The notes under the pieces are model-generated. The model was not told where the DNA came from. It ran no database searches and saw only the letters and a list, made by a program, of their open reading frames with translations. The position numbers and the translations under genes are program-made. Of a stretch of 30,616 nt of DNA, positions 13,318-22,223 are shown piece after piece (within the stretch, counting starts at the first letter, position 1; each line of letters starts with the position of its first letter). Source of the stretch: Bacillota bacterium (GTDB lineage: Bacteria; Bacillota_I; Bacilli_A; RF39; UBA660); the NCBI GenBank assembly GCA_023391185.1, contig JAEWBI010000012.1, positions 1 through 30,616 on the forward strand, written 5' to 3'.

Positions 13318-14007
13318 ATGAAAAAAATACTTATTGTTGAAGATGATGAAACAATTAAAATTGGTTTAAAATACTATTTAGAACAAGAATCTTTTGATGT
13401 GCTTCTAGCGAGTAATGGTGATGAAGCAATTACTAAAATTAAAAATAATATTGATATAGAAATAATACTTTTAGATATAAATTTACCAGATGTGAGTGGT
13501 TTTGATTTATTTAAAGATATAAAAAAAATAAAGAACTTCCCAATTATTTTTTTAACAGCTAATGATTTAGAAGTATCAATAGTTATGGGGATAGATATGG
13601 GTGCCGATGATTATATTACGAAACCATTTAGAGCAAGAGAGTTAATATCAAGAATAAATAGTGTTCTTAGAAGGACAAGCAGTACAGATAATTCAAGTAT
13701 AATTAGACTAGGTAATATTTCTATTGATATGAAACAAGCTAAAGTACTTAGAAATAATATAGATGTTATGCTTACAGCTCTAGAATATAAAATTTTACTT
13801 GCTTTAGCGCTTAATCCAAGTACAGTATTTACTCGTGAGAAGATTCTTGCAGATATTTGGGATGTTAACGAAGAATATGTTAATGATAACACTCTTACAG
13901 TTTATATAAAAAGAATAAGAGAAAAGATTGAGGAAGACCCATCTAATCCTAAAATAATAGTTACAATTCGTGGTATAGGCTATAAAATAGGTGAGATAGA
14001 TGTTTAA
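13318..14007 (+). CDS. OmpR/PhoB family response regulator
   Basis: This 229-residue protein has a receiver domain (1-118) with the acidic pair ED in ILIVEDDE, phosphoacceptor Asp53 in LLDINLPD, Thr80 and Lys102 in DYITKPF. A winged-helix output domain (about 130-227) carries LTALEYKILLALALNP, REKILADIWD, NDNTLTVYIKRIREKIEEDP and IRGIGYKI. It would bind DNA as a dimer after phosphorylation by the kinase encoded next, which overlaps it by eight bases. A GTG at 13309 is in frame but lies in the AGAGGTGA ribosome binding site; the ATG at 13318 is the proper start. Likely targets are the repeats before the ABC genes at 15278-15295. Confidence 0.93.
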   Translation: MKKILIVEDDETIKIGLKYYLEQESFDVLLASNGDEAITKIKNNIDIEIILLDINLPDVSGFDLFKDIKKIKNFPIIFLTANDLEVSIVMGIDMGADDYITKPFRARELISRINSVLRRTSSTDNSSIIRLGNISIDMKQAKVLRNNIDVMLTALEYKILLALALNPSTVFTREKILADIWDVNEEYVNDNTLTVYIKRIREKIEEDPSNPKIIVTIRGIGYKIGEIDV

Positions 14008-15226
14008 AAATAGTGAAGTTACAAAAGTTATTACAATAGAAGTTATTATAGTAATACTTGGAATTATTATTATGTATGCTATAAGTAATCATATGTATAT
14101 TAATTATAAAAAGGAACTTGTGAAAAATAATGCTTATATAGTAAATAGAATTATAGAAAAAAATCCCGAGTTAGAAGATCAAATAATAAGCTGTTTAACT
14201 AATCAAAATATAACATATTCTGAAAGTGTTGCAATACTTAAAAAATATGGACTTAATGATTTAGAAAATATTGATTATATAAATAAGAATGAAGTATTAA
14301 GAAATAAAACAATAACTGTTAATATATGTTATGTGCTTGGAATAATAGTTATTATGTTTACTATTTTTAGTTTATTTATAAAAAGAACATATAAAAAAAT
14401 AAACGATTTATCTAAATACACAAATAATATTCTTAATAATAAATACAATATGGATATTAGAGAGTATGAAGAAGGAGATATAAGTAATTTAAAAAACGAT
14501 TTATATAAAATGACAATCAAACTTAAAGAGCAAAGTGAAATTTCTTTGAAAGATAAAAAATATCTTGAAGATACATTATCAGATATATCACATCAAATTA
14601 AAACTCCTCTTACTAGTATGTATGTTATAAATGAATTATTGTATGACAATAATATTGACAAGGACACTAAGAAAGAACTATTAACAAAAAATAAGAATCA
14701 ATTAGGAAGAATTGAATGGCTAGTATCAAGCTTACTTAAAATGTCGCGTTTGGACAGTGGTAGCGAGGTTTTAAGAAGGCAAAGTATTGAACTTAATAAA
14801 ATTATAGATAAAGCAGTAGAACCTCTTAAAATACCATTAGAACTTAAAAATATAAACCTAATTATTATTTGCGATAACAAAATTAAAGCTAAACTAGATT
14901 TAAACTGGACAGCAGAAGCTTTAATAAATATAATAAAGAATGCTTGTGAACATACACCTGAAAATGGACAAATCACTATTAAATGTACAGAGAATCCAAT
15001 CTATGTAGGTGTTGATATAACTGATACTGGAACTGGTATAAGCAGTACCGATAAGCCTCATATATTTGAGAGGTTTTATAAAGGTAAAGGTAATAAAGAA
15101 AGTATTGGTATAGGTTTAAATATGGCTAAAAAGATTATTGATATGCAAGTTGGAGATATCGCAGTTAAATCAGAAGAAAATAAAGGTACGACATTTGAAA
15201 TTAAATTTTATAAAAATGTGATATAA
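14000..15226 (+). CDS. Sensor histidine kinase
   Basis: The 408-residue kinase has two membrane segments (about 9-29 and 106-127) framing a 75-residue extracytoplasmic loop, then a HAMP-like linker (130-180). The dimerisation domain has LSDISHQIKTPLTSM with His198 as the phosphorylated residue. The ATPase domain shows the N box INIIKNACEHTP (Asn314), DTGTGIS, IFERFYKG and the G2 box GIGLNMAKKI. The sensor loop is larger than that of the intramembrane-sensing BceS type (almost no loop), so it may bind a ligand or partner outside. It overlaps the regulator gene and is followed by a terminator, so the ABC genes are transcribed apart. Confidence 0.93.
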   Translation: MFKNSEVTKVITIEVIIVILGIIIMYAISNHMYINYKKELVKNNAYIVNRIIEKNPELEDQIISCLTNQNITYSESVAILKKYGLNDLENIDYINKNEVLRNKTITVNICYVLGIIVIMFTIFSLFIKRTYKKINDLSKYTNNILNNKYNMDIREYEEGDISNLKNDLYKMTIKLKEQSEISLKDKKYLEDTLSDISHQIKTPLTSMYVINELLYDNNIDKDTKKELLTKNKNQLGRIEWLVSSLLKMSRLDSGSEVLRRQSIELNKIIDKAVEPLKIPLELKNINLIIICDNKIKAKLDLNWTAEALINIIKNACEHTPENGQITIKCTENPIYVGVDITDTGTGISSTDKPHIFERFYKGKGNKESIGIGLNMAKKIIDMQVGDIAVKSEENKGTTFEIKFYKNVI

Positions 15227-15228
15227 TG

Positions 15229-15256
15229 ACACTAGAAAAACTAGTGTTTTTCTTTT
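15229..15256 (+). terminator. Intrinsic terminator of the two-component operon
   Basis: ACACTAG (15229-15235) pairs with CTAGTGT (15241-15247), loop of five A, then a T-rich tail. It begins three bases after the kinase stop codon. Confidence 0.85.
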
Positions 15257-15311
15257 GTGACTTAATTGTAAGTATTTTAGTCATCTTATAGTCATTTAGT
15301 GATTATATAAT
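15257..15311 (+). promoter_or_regulatory. Promoter and repeated half-sites of the ABC operon
   Basis: TATAAT at 15306-15311 has no good -35 at normal distance. In that place are two TAGTCAT copies (15278-15284 and 15289-15295), 11 bases apart, on one face of the helix as OmpR-family dimers usually bind. A reversed copy of the core, GTGACT, lies at 15257-15262 and a near copy, TAGTGAT, at 15297-15303. This fits a promoter activated by the adjacent response regulator. Confidence 0.55.
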
Positions 15312-15332
15312 GATATTGTTAGGAGGAAGAAT

Positions 15333-16013
15333 ATGGAAATTTTAAGAGTAGAAGATTTAAAAAAGACATATGGAAAAGGAGAAACCTTAGTAAAAGCTTT
15401 AGATGGTATAAACTTTAAAGTTGATAAAGGTGAATTTGTTGCTATTGTAGGAGCAAGTGGATCTGGAAAAAGTACATTATTACATTTACTTGGTGGAGTA
15501 GATAGACCAACAAGTGGAAAAATCATTATTGATGGAGAGGATGTTTATAGTTTAAATGAAACAAACTTAGCTATATTTCGTCGTCGTCAAGTGGGGCTTA
15601 TTTATCAGTTTTATAATTTAATACCAATTCTTAATGTTACAGAAAATGTAACACTACCTATTTTATTAGATGGTAAAACACCTGATGAAGAGTATTTAAA
15701 AGAACTAATTGAAACATTAGGACTTGAAAATAGAGTAAAACATTTACCTAATGAGTTATCAGGAGGACAACAACAAAGAGTATCTATTGGTCGTGCTTTA
15801 ATGAATAGACCTGCTTTATTATTAGCCGATGAACCAACTGGTAATTTAGATAGTAAATCAAGTAAAGATATTATTGAATTACTTAAGTTATCTAACCAAA
15901 AATATAAACAAACAATTATTATGATTACTCATGATCATAATTTAGCGTTAAATGCTGATCGTATTATTACTATTGATGATGGTAAAATTATAAGTGATGA
16001 AAAGGTAAGATAA
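15333..16013 (+). CDS. ABC transporter ATP-binding protein (MacB/LolD/YtrE type)
   Basis: The 226-residue ATPase has all motifs: Walker A GASGSGKST (40-48), Q-loop Gln92 in LIYQFYNLIP, signature LSGGQQQR (142-149), Walker B LLLADEPTG with Glu167, D-loop NLDSKSS and switch His200 in MITHDHNLA. It belongs to the subfamily that powers FtsX-fold permeases, which work as mechanical pumps or protect against cell-wall antibiotics and export peptides. TTAGGAGGA precedes the start. The permease gene begins one base after its stop, so the pair forms one transporter, probably controlled by the adjacent two-component system. Confidence 0.95.
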   Translation: MEILRVEDLKKTYGKGETLVKALDGINFKVDKGEFVAIVGASGSGKSTLLHLLGGVDRPTSGKIIIDGEDVYSLNETNLAIFRRRQVGLIYQFYNLIPILNVTENVTLPILLDGKTPDEEYLKELIETLGLENRVKHLPNELSGGQQQRVSIGRALMNRPALLLADEPTGNLDSKSSKDIIELLKLSNQKYKQTIIMITHDHNLALNADRIITIDDGKIISDEKVR

Positions 16014-16014
16014 C

Positions 16015-18606
16015 ATGAATATTCTAAACAAACTTACAATTAAGCATTTAACAATGAATAAAAAAAGAACAATAGTTTCAATTATTGGAATCATTCTTTC
16101 AACTGCTTTAATGGTTGGTATAGGACTTCTTTTATCGACTTTTAGAGAATTAATGATTGATGACGTAATACAGTATAAAGGTGATTATCATGCTGCTATT
16201 GTAGATGTAGATACTAGTAAAGTAAGTACCATTGAAAATAATAGTAATGTAGATAATTTATATTATAAACAGTATATGGGTTATTCTAAAATAACTAATG
16301 AAAATGAAGAATATATGTATAAACCATATTATGAATTATATGGTGCTTCAGATAGTTACTTTGATACATTAGAGTTATTAGATGGAAGACTTCCTAATAA
16401 TACTGATGAAATAGTTATTTCTAAACACATAGATACTTATGGTGATATTAAACTTAATGTTGGCGATACTCTTACTTTAAATTTAGGTGATAGATATCTA
16501 AATAACGAAAAAGTAACTAGTGTTGAATATGTTCAAGGAGAAACCATAAAGGATACAAAAACAAAAACATATAAAATAGTGGGAGTAGTAGCTAGAGATG
16601 TTTTAGAAGATTACTCATCTCCAGGTTATAGTATTTTTACAAAATTAGATAATACTTGTGATAATGGACTTACTGTTTTCTTAAAGTATAATAAACCAGC
16701 TAAGTCATATAAAATATCTGCTTCAATTGCTTCATCACTTGGATTTAAATCAATTGATGCTGCAGGAGAAGAATATGAAGAAATTAGTTATAATGATAGT
16801 TTACTTTCTATGTACGGTGCATCTAAATATGACAATATGATGGGTGGCATGATAGGAATGTTATCTATTATGTTAGGTCTTGTTTCCATTGCTTGTATTA
16901 TAGTAATTTATAATTCATTTGCAATATCTGTAATGGAAAGAAAAAAACAATTTGGTCTATTTTCAAGTATTGGTGCTACTAAAAAACAAATAAGAAAAAC
17001 AGTACTATTTGAAGCTATAGTAGTAAGTTTAATTGGTATACCTCTTGGTATAGTTAGTGCTTACTTAGGAATAGGCATAGTAGTTCTTATAATGAATAAT
17101 TTATTAGGTGAAATGTTAAATGGAATTAATATACATTTATCAACATATCCTATGTTTGTACTTGTACCTATTTTATTCATGATAATAACAATTTTTGCAA
17201 GTGCCTTCTTACCTGCTAAAAAAGCTAGTAAGATATCACCAATTGAAGCTATAAGACTTAATGATGATATCAAGATTAAGGGTAAAAAAGTAAAATCTCC
17301 AAAATGGATAAATAGATTATTTGGAATTGAAGGTACTTTAGCACATAAAAACATGAAACGTAATAAGAAAAAATATCGTATTACTGTTGCTTCATTATTT
17401 ATAAGCATTGTATTATTTATATCTTTTTCGGGATATTTAACTTATACTTTAGCGGGAACATCAAGTTATTTAGGTGTTCCAGAGTTTGATATTGAAGTAG
17501 AATATTCAGACAGTGTAAGTAATGATATAATCGAAAATATTAAAAAAAATGAAGATGTTAAAGATAGTATAACTTTTAAAATGCAATATCTATATACTAC
17601 AACTGATTTAAAACCAATGTATACTGATAAATATAGTCAGTTCTTAACTGATAAAAGTATCGAATCATCTAACAATGTAGTAGTTATTGTTCTTGATGAT
17701 GAAGCATATACTAATTATTTAAAAAGTATTGGTGAAAAAGAAGTAAAACCTATTATTTATAATAAATATAGTGGTATCGTTTATGGCGAAAATAGCCGTA
17801 AGGGATATACATATACTAGATTTGATGAAAGTAAAATGGGTAATATCAACATATCTAATGAGATATATCCTGAAACAACTGAAACAAATCAAGAAAATCA
17901 GAATCCTACTTACGATACAATTGATACATTAAGTGACTATTATTTGACGAGTACTGGTTTCTTAAGTCTTGAAATGCTTGAAGCTAGCACTAATCCTATA
18001 ATAATACTTAATAATAAACTTGCTGAAAATTATAATCTTGTTGATACTAATAATATATTAATTATAAAGGCACCAGAATATAAAAACATAGATAAACTTA
18101 TTAATGGTTATATTGATGATGAAAAAATTAAAGAAACTGATTATTTTAATTATCAAAATATTGCAGAACAAATGAGATTAATGAAAAATTTAGTTCTTGT
18201 TATGAAAATATTAATTTATGGTTTTATAACTTTAGTTACATTAATAGGTGTTACCAGTGTATTTAACACTATTAATACTAGCATAGCTTTACGTAGAAAA
18301 GAATTTGCAGTTCTTCGTAGTATTGGTCTTACTCCAAAGGGATTTAATAAAACACTTTATTTTGAAAGCTTATTCTTTGGATTAAAATCACTTCTATATG
18401 CGCTTCCTGTATCATTTGGTATTATATATTTGATGCATTTATCTATGAATAATATAGTTCAATTAGAACATATATTAATACCATGGGAAAGTATAATTAT
18501 TGCTATAGTTGGTGTATTTATTGTAATTGGCTTGTCAATGATATACGCTACTAAACGAATTAAAAGAGAGAATATACTTGATGCAATAAGGGAAGAAAAT
18601 ATATAA
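16015..18606 (+). CDS. FtsX-fold ABC transporter permease, two large extracytoplasmic domains
   Basis: The 863-residue protein has eight predicted membrane segments: about 19-42, 276-301, 331-360, 379-399, 455-478, 724-750, 781-808 and 825-847. Two extracytoplasmic domains (43-272 and 480-720) separate them, so two MacB/FtsX units (segments 1-4 and 5-8) are fused. Each unit ends with the coupling pattern: MERKKQFGLFSSIGATKKQI in the first and LRRKEFAVLRSIGLTP in the second. BceB permeases have ten segments and one big loop, so this is not a standard bacitracin module. It pairs with the ATPase just upstream. Its full-length relative at 27055 shares the layout. Substrate unknown. Confidence 0.9.
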   Translation: MNILNKLTIKHLTMNKKRTIVSIIGIILSTALMVGIGLLLSTFRELMIDDVIQYKGDYHAAIVDVDTSKVSTIENNSNVDNLYYKQYMGYSKITNENEEYMYKPYYELYGASDSYFDTLELLDGRLPNNTDEIVISKHIDTYGDIKLNVGDTLTLNLGDRYLNNEKVTSVEYVQGETIKDTKTKTYKIVGVVARDVLEDYSSPGYSIFTKLDNTCDNGLTVFLKYNKPAKSYKISASIASSLGFKSIDAAGEEYEEISYNDSLLSMYGASKYDNMMGGMIGMLSIMLGLVSIACIIVIYNSFAISVMERKKQFGLFSSIGATKKQIRKTVLFEAIVVSLIGIPLGIVSAYLGIGIVVLIMNNLLGEMLNGINIHLSTYPMFVLVPILFMIITIFASAFLPAKKASKISPIEAIRLNDDIKIKGKKVKSPKWINRLFGIEGTLAHKNMKRNKKKYRITVASLFISIVLFISFSGYLTYTLAGTSSYLGVPEFDIEVEYSDSVSNDIIENIKKNEDVKDSITFKMQYLYTTTDLKPMYTDKYSQFLTDKSIESSNNVVVIVLDDEAYTNYLKSIGEKEVKPIIYNKYSGIVYGENSRKGYTYTRFDESKMGNINISNEIYPETTETNQENQNPTYDTIDTLSDYYLTSTGFLSLEMLEASTNPIIILNNKLAENYNLVDTNNILIIKAPEYKNIDKLINGYIDDEKIKETDYFNYQNIAEQMRLMKNLVLVMKILIYGFITLVTLIGVTSVFNTINTSIALRRKEFAVLRSIGLTPKGFNKTLYFESLFFGLKSLLYALPVSFGIIYLMHLSMNNIVQLEHILIPWESIIIAIVGVFIVIGLSMIYATKRIKRENILDAIREENI

Positions 18607-18610
18607 AAAC

Positions 18611-18644
18611 AAAAAAAAGAATAGATTTTTTATTCTTTTTTTGT
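18611..18644 (+). terminator. Intrinsic terminator of the ABC operon
   Basis: AAAAAAAGAATA (ending at 18623) pairs with TATTCTTTTTTT (18631-18642), loop of seven, and the T-run lies in the 3' arm. The next gene begins 60 bases after the permease stop. Confidence 0.75.
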
Positions 18645-18666
18645 TATATTGTTGTGGGGTGAAGGT

Positions 18667-19467
18667 ATGGAAAAGTTAAATACTGATAAACTTTTTGGTA
18701 GAATTTCAAAAAAAGAAGAAAGAGATAATTCGAAATTATATGTAGTTATTGATGATACTAATTATATGACCTATAAGATTGAACTTGATGAAGAAAAATT
18801 AAATTTATTTAAAGAAGAGTTAGTAAAAAAGTATTCTGATTATGAAACCATAACTAGAGAAAATGTTAGAATTGACGGGCCAAGAGGTATATCAGACCAT
18901 TTTATGCATGGCAATATTGAAGTCCTAGATTCTGTAACAACAAATACTTATTCAACTTCTTTTGGTGATGGTCCAGTCTTCGGAGGTCCTGTTTATGCTG
19001 ATGTAGCAGCCGATATAAAAAGACATCCAGGAATTGAAAGAGTAATTAGTAATCTAGTTTTTGCTAAGATAATTGATTTAAATATTTTATATAAATATAT
19101 ATGTAAAATAAAAAACATCGACGATAAGATAACTTTAAATACACCAAAAACAGGTATTATTAAAATTGAAAATATGGGATTTAATAATTCTATAATTTTA
19201 TCTAATAAGGAAAAAGAAATTAATGATGAGGAGTTAACTTCTATAATAGGTACAATATTTAATTGCTTTACTATAAAAAGTATCGAAACTAAAAATGTAA
19301 TAGATGGAGAGATTGCTATTACAACAGCAATTTCGTTAGATGAACTTAAAGAATTAAAGGAAACTATTGAAAAAGCAAGAAAAAATAATATGATAACTAA
19401 TTCTAGTGTTATGTTAGAATTACTTAGTCAAAATGATATAGCAAAACAATTGGTTCATAAGAAGTAA
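18667..19467 (+). CDS. Hypothetical cytoplasmic protein
   Basis: I do not recognise this 266-residue protein. It has no signal peptide, membrane segment or Cys cluster. The N-terminal 65 residues are charged (KLFGRISKKEERD, LYVVIDDTNYMTYKIEL). A Gly-rich stretch at about 100-109 (GDGPVFGGPV) is followed by ADVAADIKRHPGIERVI and two helical regions; the C-terminal third ends LLSQNDIAKQLVHKK. The start at 18667 is chosen because GGGGTGA lies just before it; an in-frame TTG at 18649 sits too close to the preceding terminator. It is a single gene, ended by a terminator, placed with the next hypothetical gene between the ABC operon and murG. Confidence 0.6.
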   Translation: MEKLNTDKLFGRISKKEERDNSKLYVVIDDTNYMTYKIELDEEKLNLFKEELVKKYSDYETITRENVRIDGPRGISDHFMHGNIEVLDSVTTNTYSTSFGDGPVFGGPVYADVAADIKRHPGIERVISNLVFAKIIDLNILYKYICKIKNIDDKITLNTPKTGIIKIENMGFNNSIILSNKEKEINDEELTSIIGTIFNCFTIKSIETKNVIDGEIAITTAISLDELKELKETIEKARKNNMITNSSVMLELLSQNDIAKQLVHKK

Positions 19468-19478
19468 TTCAATGTTTT

Positions 19479-19503
19479 AAGAGATAATATGTCTCTTTTT
19501 TAT
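19479..19503 (+). terminator. Intrinsic terminator of the 18667 gene
   Basis: AAGAGAT (19479-19485) pairs with GTCTCTT (19491-19497, one T-G pair) around five bases, followed by a T-run. It resembles the stems at 3122 and 4691. Confidence 0.75.
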
Positions 19504-19549
19504 TTTAGAATTAAATAATTATTCCATAATAATAAAAGAAGGTGTGATA

Positions 19550-20116
19550 ATGAAAAAAGTTTATGAATGTAGTTTATTACAAGTAAGTGATGAGCAAGGA
19601 TATATAATATCAGGTAATGGCGATAATAATTTAACAGAAATAGATGCAAGAAACCTTTTTTATCCGTATGATCAGTATTATCGTAATAGTGGAGAGAAAA
19701 GCGATATTTTTTTTGGACAAATACTAGTTACAAAAACAATAAATAAGTTTGTTGTTAAGGAAATTAGAACAGGTAAATTAATACCACTAATCTATGGCGT
19801 TTATAGACCTGATGATTTATATAATAGTAGAAAGTGGTTTACTTTAGGACAAGTTCATACTTATATATCATATATAAAAACTATAGATAGTTATATAAGT
19901 ATGCCAGAATACAGCGGACTTGAAGAAGAAACAAATTTAAAAGTAATAGAAGCTTATTTGAATGAACATAGGGATAAAGAAAAGTTTATGCAAGAGTTAG
20001 ATTTGTTTTTTAAGAACGGTGAGGTAAAAATGCAAAAAAAAATCCAGTTAGAAAATGATTCAAAATTGCAAAAACAAAAAGAAGATTCAAAAATTAAAAG
20101 ATTATTTAAGAAATAA
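19550..20116 (+). CDS. Hypothetical protein with basic coiled C-terminus
   Basis: This 188-residue protein is not recognised. There is no export signal or membrane segment. The N-terminal 120 residues look globular with aromatic patches (LFYPYDQYYRN, KWFTLGQVHTYISYIKT) and an acidic turn. The last 45 residues are a highly charged helix rich in Lys and Gln, ending SKIKRLFKK, which might touch nucleic acid or the membrane surface. A GTG at 19544 is in frame; the ATG at 19550 fits better with GAAGGTG at 19538-19544. It is followed by a strong terminator, so it is a single-gene unit just before the division cluster. Confidence 0.6.
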   Translation: MKKVYECSLLQVSDEQGYIISGNGDNNLTEIDARNLFYPYDQYYRNSGEKSDIFFGQILVTKTINKFVVKEIRTGKLIPLIYGVYRPDDLYNSRKWFTLGQVHTYISYIKTIDSYISMPEYSGLEEETNLKVIEAYLNEHRDKEKFMQELDLFFKNGEVKMQKKIQLENDSKLQKQKEDSKIKRLFKK

Positions 20117-20133
20117 TTAGCTTATTAAATAGT

Positions 20134-20156
20134 AAAAGAGGCATGCCTCTTTTTTA
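20134..20156 (+). terminator. Intrinsic terminator before murG
   Basis: AAAAGAGG (20134-20141) pairs with CCTCTTTT (20146-20153) around CATG, then a T-run. It ends the 19550 gene. Confidence 0.88.
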
Positions 20157-20206
20157 TGTTATTGACATAGATAGACATATATTTACTTTTGAAAAGCATA
20201 TAATTA

Positions 20207-20215
20207 TGGTATAAT
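20207..20215 (+). promoter_or_regulatory. Extended -10 promoter of murG-murB-divIB
   Basis: TGGTATAAT (TG at 20207-20208, TATAAT at 20210-20215) lies 20 bases before the ATG at 20236. A second TATAAT at 20199-20204 and TTGACA at 20162-20167 are not spaced to work with each other. Confidence 0.6.
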
Positions 20216-20235
20216 CGATATAGGATGTGAGAAGC

Positions 20236-21318
20236 ATGAGAGTTATTATAAGTGCTGGAGGTACTGGCGGTCATATTTACCCAGCTCTAGCTATTTTGAA
20301 TAAAATAAAAGAAGTAGACCAGGACAGTGAGTTTTTATATATAGGCACATTTAATCGTATGGAAAAAGATATTGTTCCGCGTAATGGTATTCCTTTTAAA
20401 GGAATTGAGGTATATGGTTTTAATAGTAAAAACCCTATAAAAGCTATAAAAGTAGTTAATCTTTTATTAAAAGCTGAAAAAGAATGTGAAAGAATTATAA
20501 GTGAGTTTAAGCCTGATATAGTTATTGGAGTAGGAGGCTATGTGACTACTCCAGTCATTAAAGCAGCAAAAAAACTAGGATATCCAACTATGATTCATGA
20601 GCAAAACAGTATACCTGGTAAAGCTAACAAGTTTTTAACTAAATACGCTGATATTGTAGCTGTTTCTTTTGCATCATCAGCAAAATATTTTCCAAAGGAC
20701 AAGGTAGTTGTTACAGGAAATCCTTGTAGTGATAGTGCTTTAAAAATTAAAGCATGTGATAAGACAGAGTTTAAACTTAATCCTAATAAAAAACTAGTAT
20801 TAATAGTAATGGGGTCTCTTGGATCATCAAAAATGAATGAGTTCTTTGTTAATACTATGGATAAATTTAAGACTAAAGATTATGAAATTGTTTTTGTTAC
20901 TGGTAAAGATGCATATTCTGAGATTAGTAAAAATAAATTTCCTACAAATGTTAAAGTTTTGCCATATATTGAAAACATGACAAGATTATTAAAGAAAACA
21001 GATGTTATTATTTCTCGTGCAGGTGCTTCTACTTTAAGTGAGATTATTGCACTTCAAATACCATCAATCTTAATTCCAAGTCCTTATGTACCTAATAATC
21101 ATCAATATAAAAATGCCTTAGATTTAGTTAATAATAAGGCATGTATTTTGATTGAAGAAAAAGATCTCACAAGTGACTTGTTAATTGAATCTATTGATAG
21201 TATAATTACTGATAGCAAAAAAATTAGTTTTATGAAAGAAAATCTTAAGAAGTTAGATACAGGTAGTAGTGCTACTATCATATATGAGAACATCAAGAAG
21301 TTAGTGGGTAGGAAATAG
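20236..21318 (+). CDS. murG: UDP-GlcNAc:lipid I N-acetylglucosaminyltransferase
   Basis: MurG adds GlcNAc to undecaprenyl-PP-MurNAc-pentapeptide on the inner membrane face, making lipid II. The 360-residue, two-domain GT-B protein starts MRVIISAGGTGGHIYPALAI with the first G-loop. Others are VIGVGGYVTTPV, MIHEQNSIPG, MGSLGSSKMN, and the acceptor-sugar region ISRAGASTLSEIIA with LIPSPYVPNNHQYKNA. The ATG at 20236 is preferred; an in-frame GTG at 20227 adds only three residues and lies within the purine-rich leader. It opens the division cluster, with murB starting one base after the stop. Confidence 0.96.
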   Translation: MRVIISAGGTGGHIYPALAILNKIKEVDQDSEFLYIGTFNRMEKDIVPRNGIPFKGIEVYGFNSKNPIKAIKVVNLLLKAEKECERIISEFKPDIVIGVGGYVTTPVIKAAKKLGYPTMIHEQNSIPGKANKFLTKYADIVAVSFASSAKYFPKDKVVVTGNPCSDSALKIKACDKTEFKLNPNKKLVLIVMGSLGSSKMNEFFVNTMDKFKTKDYEIVFVTGKDAYSEISKNKFPTNVKVLPYIENMTRLLKKTDVIISRAGASTLSEIIALQIPSILIPSPYVPNNHQYKNALDLVNNKACILIEEKDLTSDLLIESIDSIITDSKKISFMKENLKKLDTGSSATIIYENIKKLVGRK

Positions 21319-21319
21319 T

Positions 21320-22213
21320 ATGGATATAAATGAAATTACAAAATTAAAAACTGGCAAATTAATAGAAAATATAGACTTAAAAAAATATACTACATATAAA
21401 GCTGGTGGAACAGCAAGATTATTAGCTATACCAGACAATATAGATGGTTTAACTAGACTAATGAAATATATAAAAAAGAATAATATTAAATATAAAATAC
21501 TAGGTTTTGGTTCTAATTTAATATTTAGTGATGGTTTATATGATGGTATTTTAATTAAATTAGAAGAATTTAATGATATAAATGTAAGTGGTAACGAAAT
21601 TACTGTAGGTGCTGGTTACAGCATGATAAAACTATCTTTACTAGCAGCTCGTGAAGGGTTAGCAGGTTTAGAGTTCGCAAGTGGTATACCAGGTACTGTA
21701 GGTGGAGCTGTATATATGAATGCTGGAGCTTATGGTAGTGACATGGGATATTTAGTTAAAAATATCAAAGTTTTAACACCAAATGGTGACGTAGTTACAA
21801 TGGAAAATAAAGAGCTTGAATATCACTATAGGACTTCTTTTCTAAAAAATCACCCTGATTATACATGTTTAGAAGCAACATTAAAACTACGTAAGGGTGA
21901 TAGAGAAGCAATATTAGAAGTTATTAGAGATAGAAAAAAAAGAAGATTAGATACACAGCCTTTGGAGTATCCAAGTGCTGGTTCAGTATTTAGAAATCCT
22001 ACTGACGATGCTGCGTGGCGTTTGGTTGAAGGAATTGGCTATAAAGGAAAAAAAGTCGGCGATGCAATGGTAAGTTTAAAACACGCTAATTTCATAATTA
22101 ATACCGGACATGCAAGTGGCGATGATATAAAGAAACTCATCTTAGATATACAAAAGAAAGTTAAAGCAAAATATAACATAGATTTAAAAGTTGAACAAGA
22201 ATTTGTAGAATAA
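21320..22213 (+). CDS. murB: UDP-N-acetylenolpyruvoylglucosamine reductase
   Basis: MurB uses NADPH and FAD to make UDP-MurNAc, the second committed step of peptidoglycan synthesis. At 297 residues it resembles the Bacillus-type (type II) enzyme. FAD contacts are seen in LGFGSNLIFSDG and GLEFASGIPGTVGGAVYMNAGAYG, the usual pattern of the p-cresol methylhydroxylase fold; catalytic Ser in YPSAGSVFRNP donates the proton, and the C-terminal Glu lies in KVEQEFVE. It has no strong ribosome site of its own besides GTAGG before the start, so coupling to murG is likely. divIB follows ten bases after the stop. Confidence 0.95.
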   Translation: MDINEITKLKTGKLIENIDLKKYTTYKAGGTARLLAIPDNIDGLTRLMKYIKKNNIKYKILGFGSNLIFSDGLYDGILIKLEEFNDINVSGNEITVGAGYSMIKLSLLAAREGLAGLEFASGIPGTVGGAVYMNAGAYGSDMGYLVKNIKVLTPNGDVVTMENKELEYHYRTSFLKNHPDYTCLEATLKLRKGDREAILEVIRDRKKRRLDTQPLEYPSAGSVFRNPTDDAAWRLVEGIGYKGKKVGDAMVSLKHANFIINTGHASGDDIKKLILDIQKKVKAKYNIDLKVEQEFVE

Positions 22214-22223
22214 CGGTGATAAA

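Noticed and set aside
15333..18606. BceAB-type bacitracin transporter
   Set aside because: The permease has two outer domains and eight segments instead of ten segments with one large loop, and the kinase has an outer sensor loop.
20162..20204. TTGACA (20162) plus TATAAT (20199) as the murG promoter
   Set aside because: The spacing of 31 bases is far too long.
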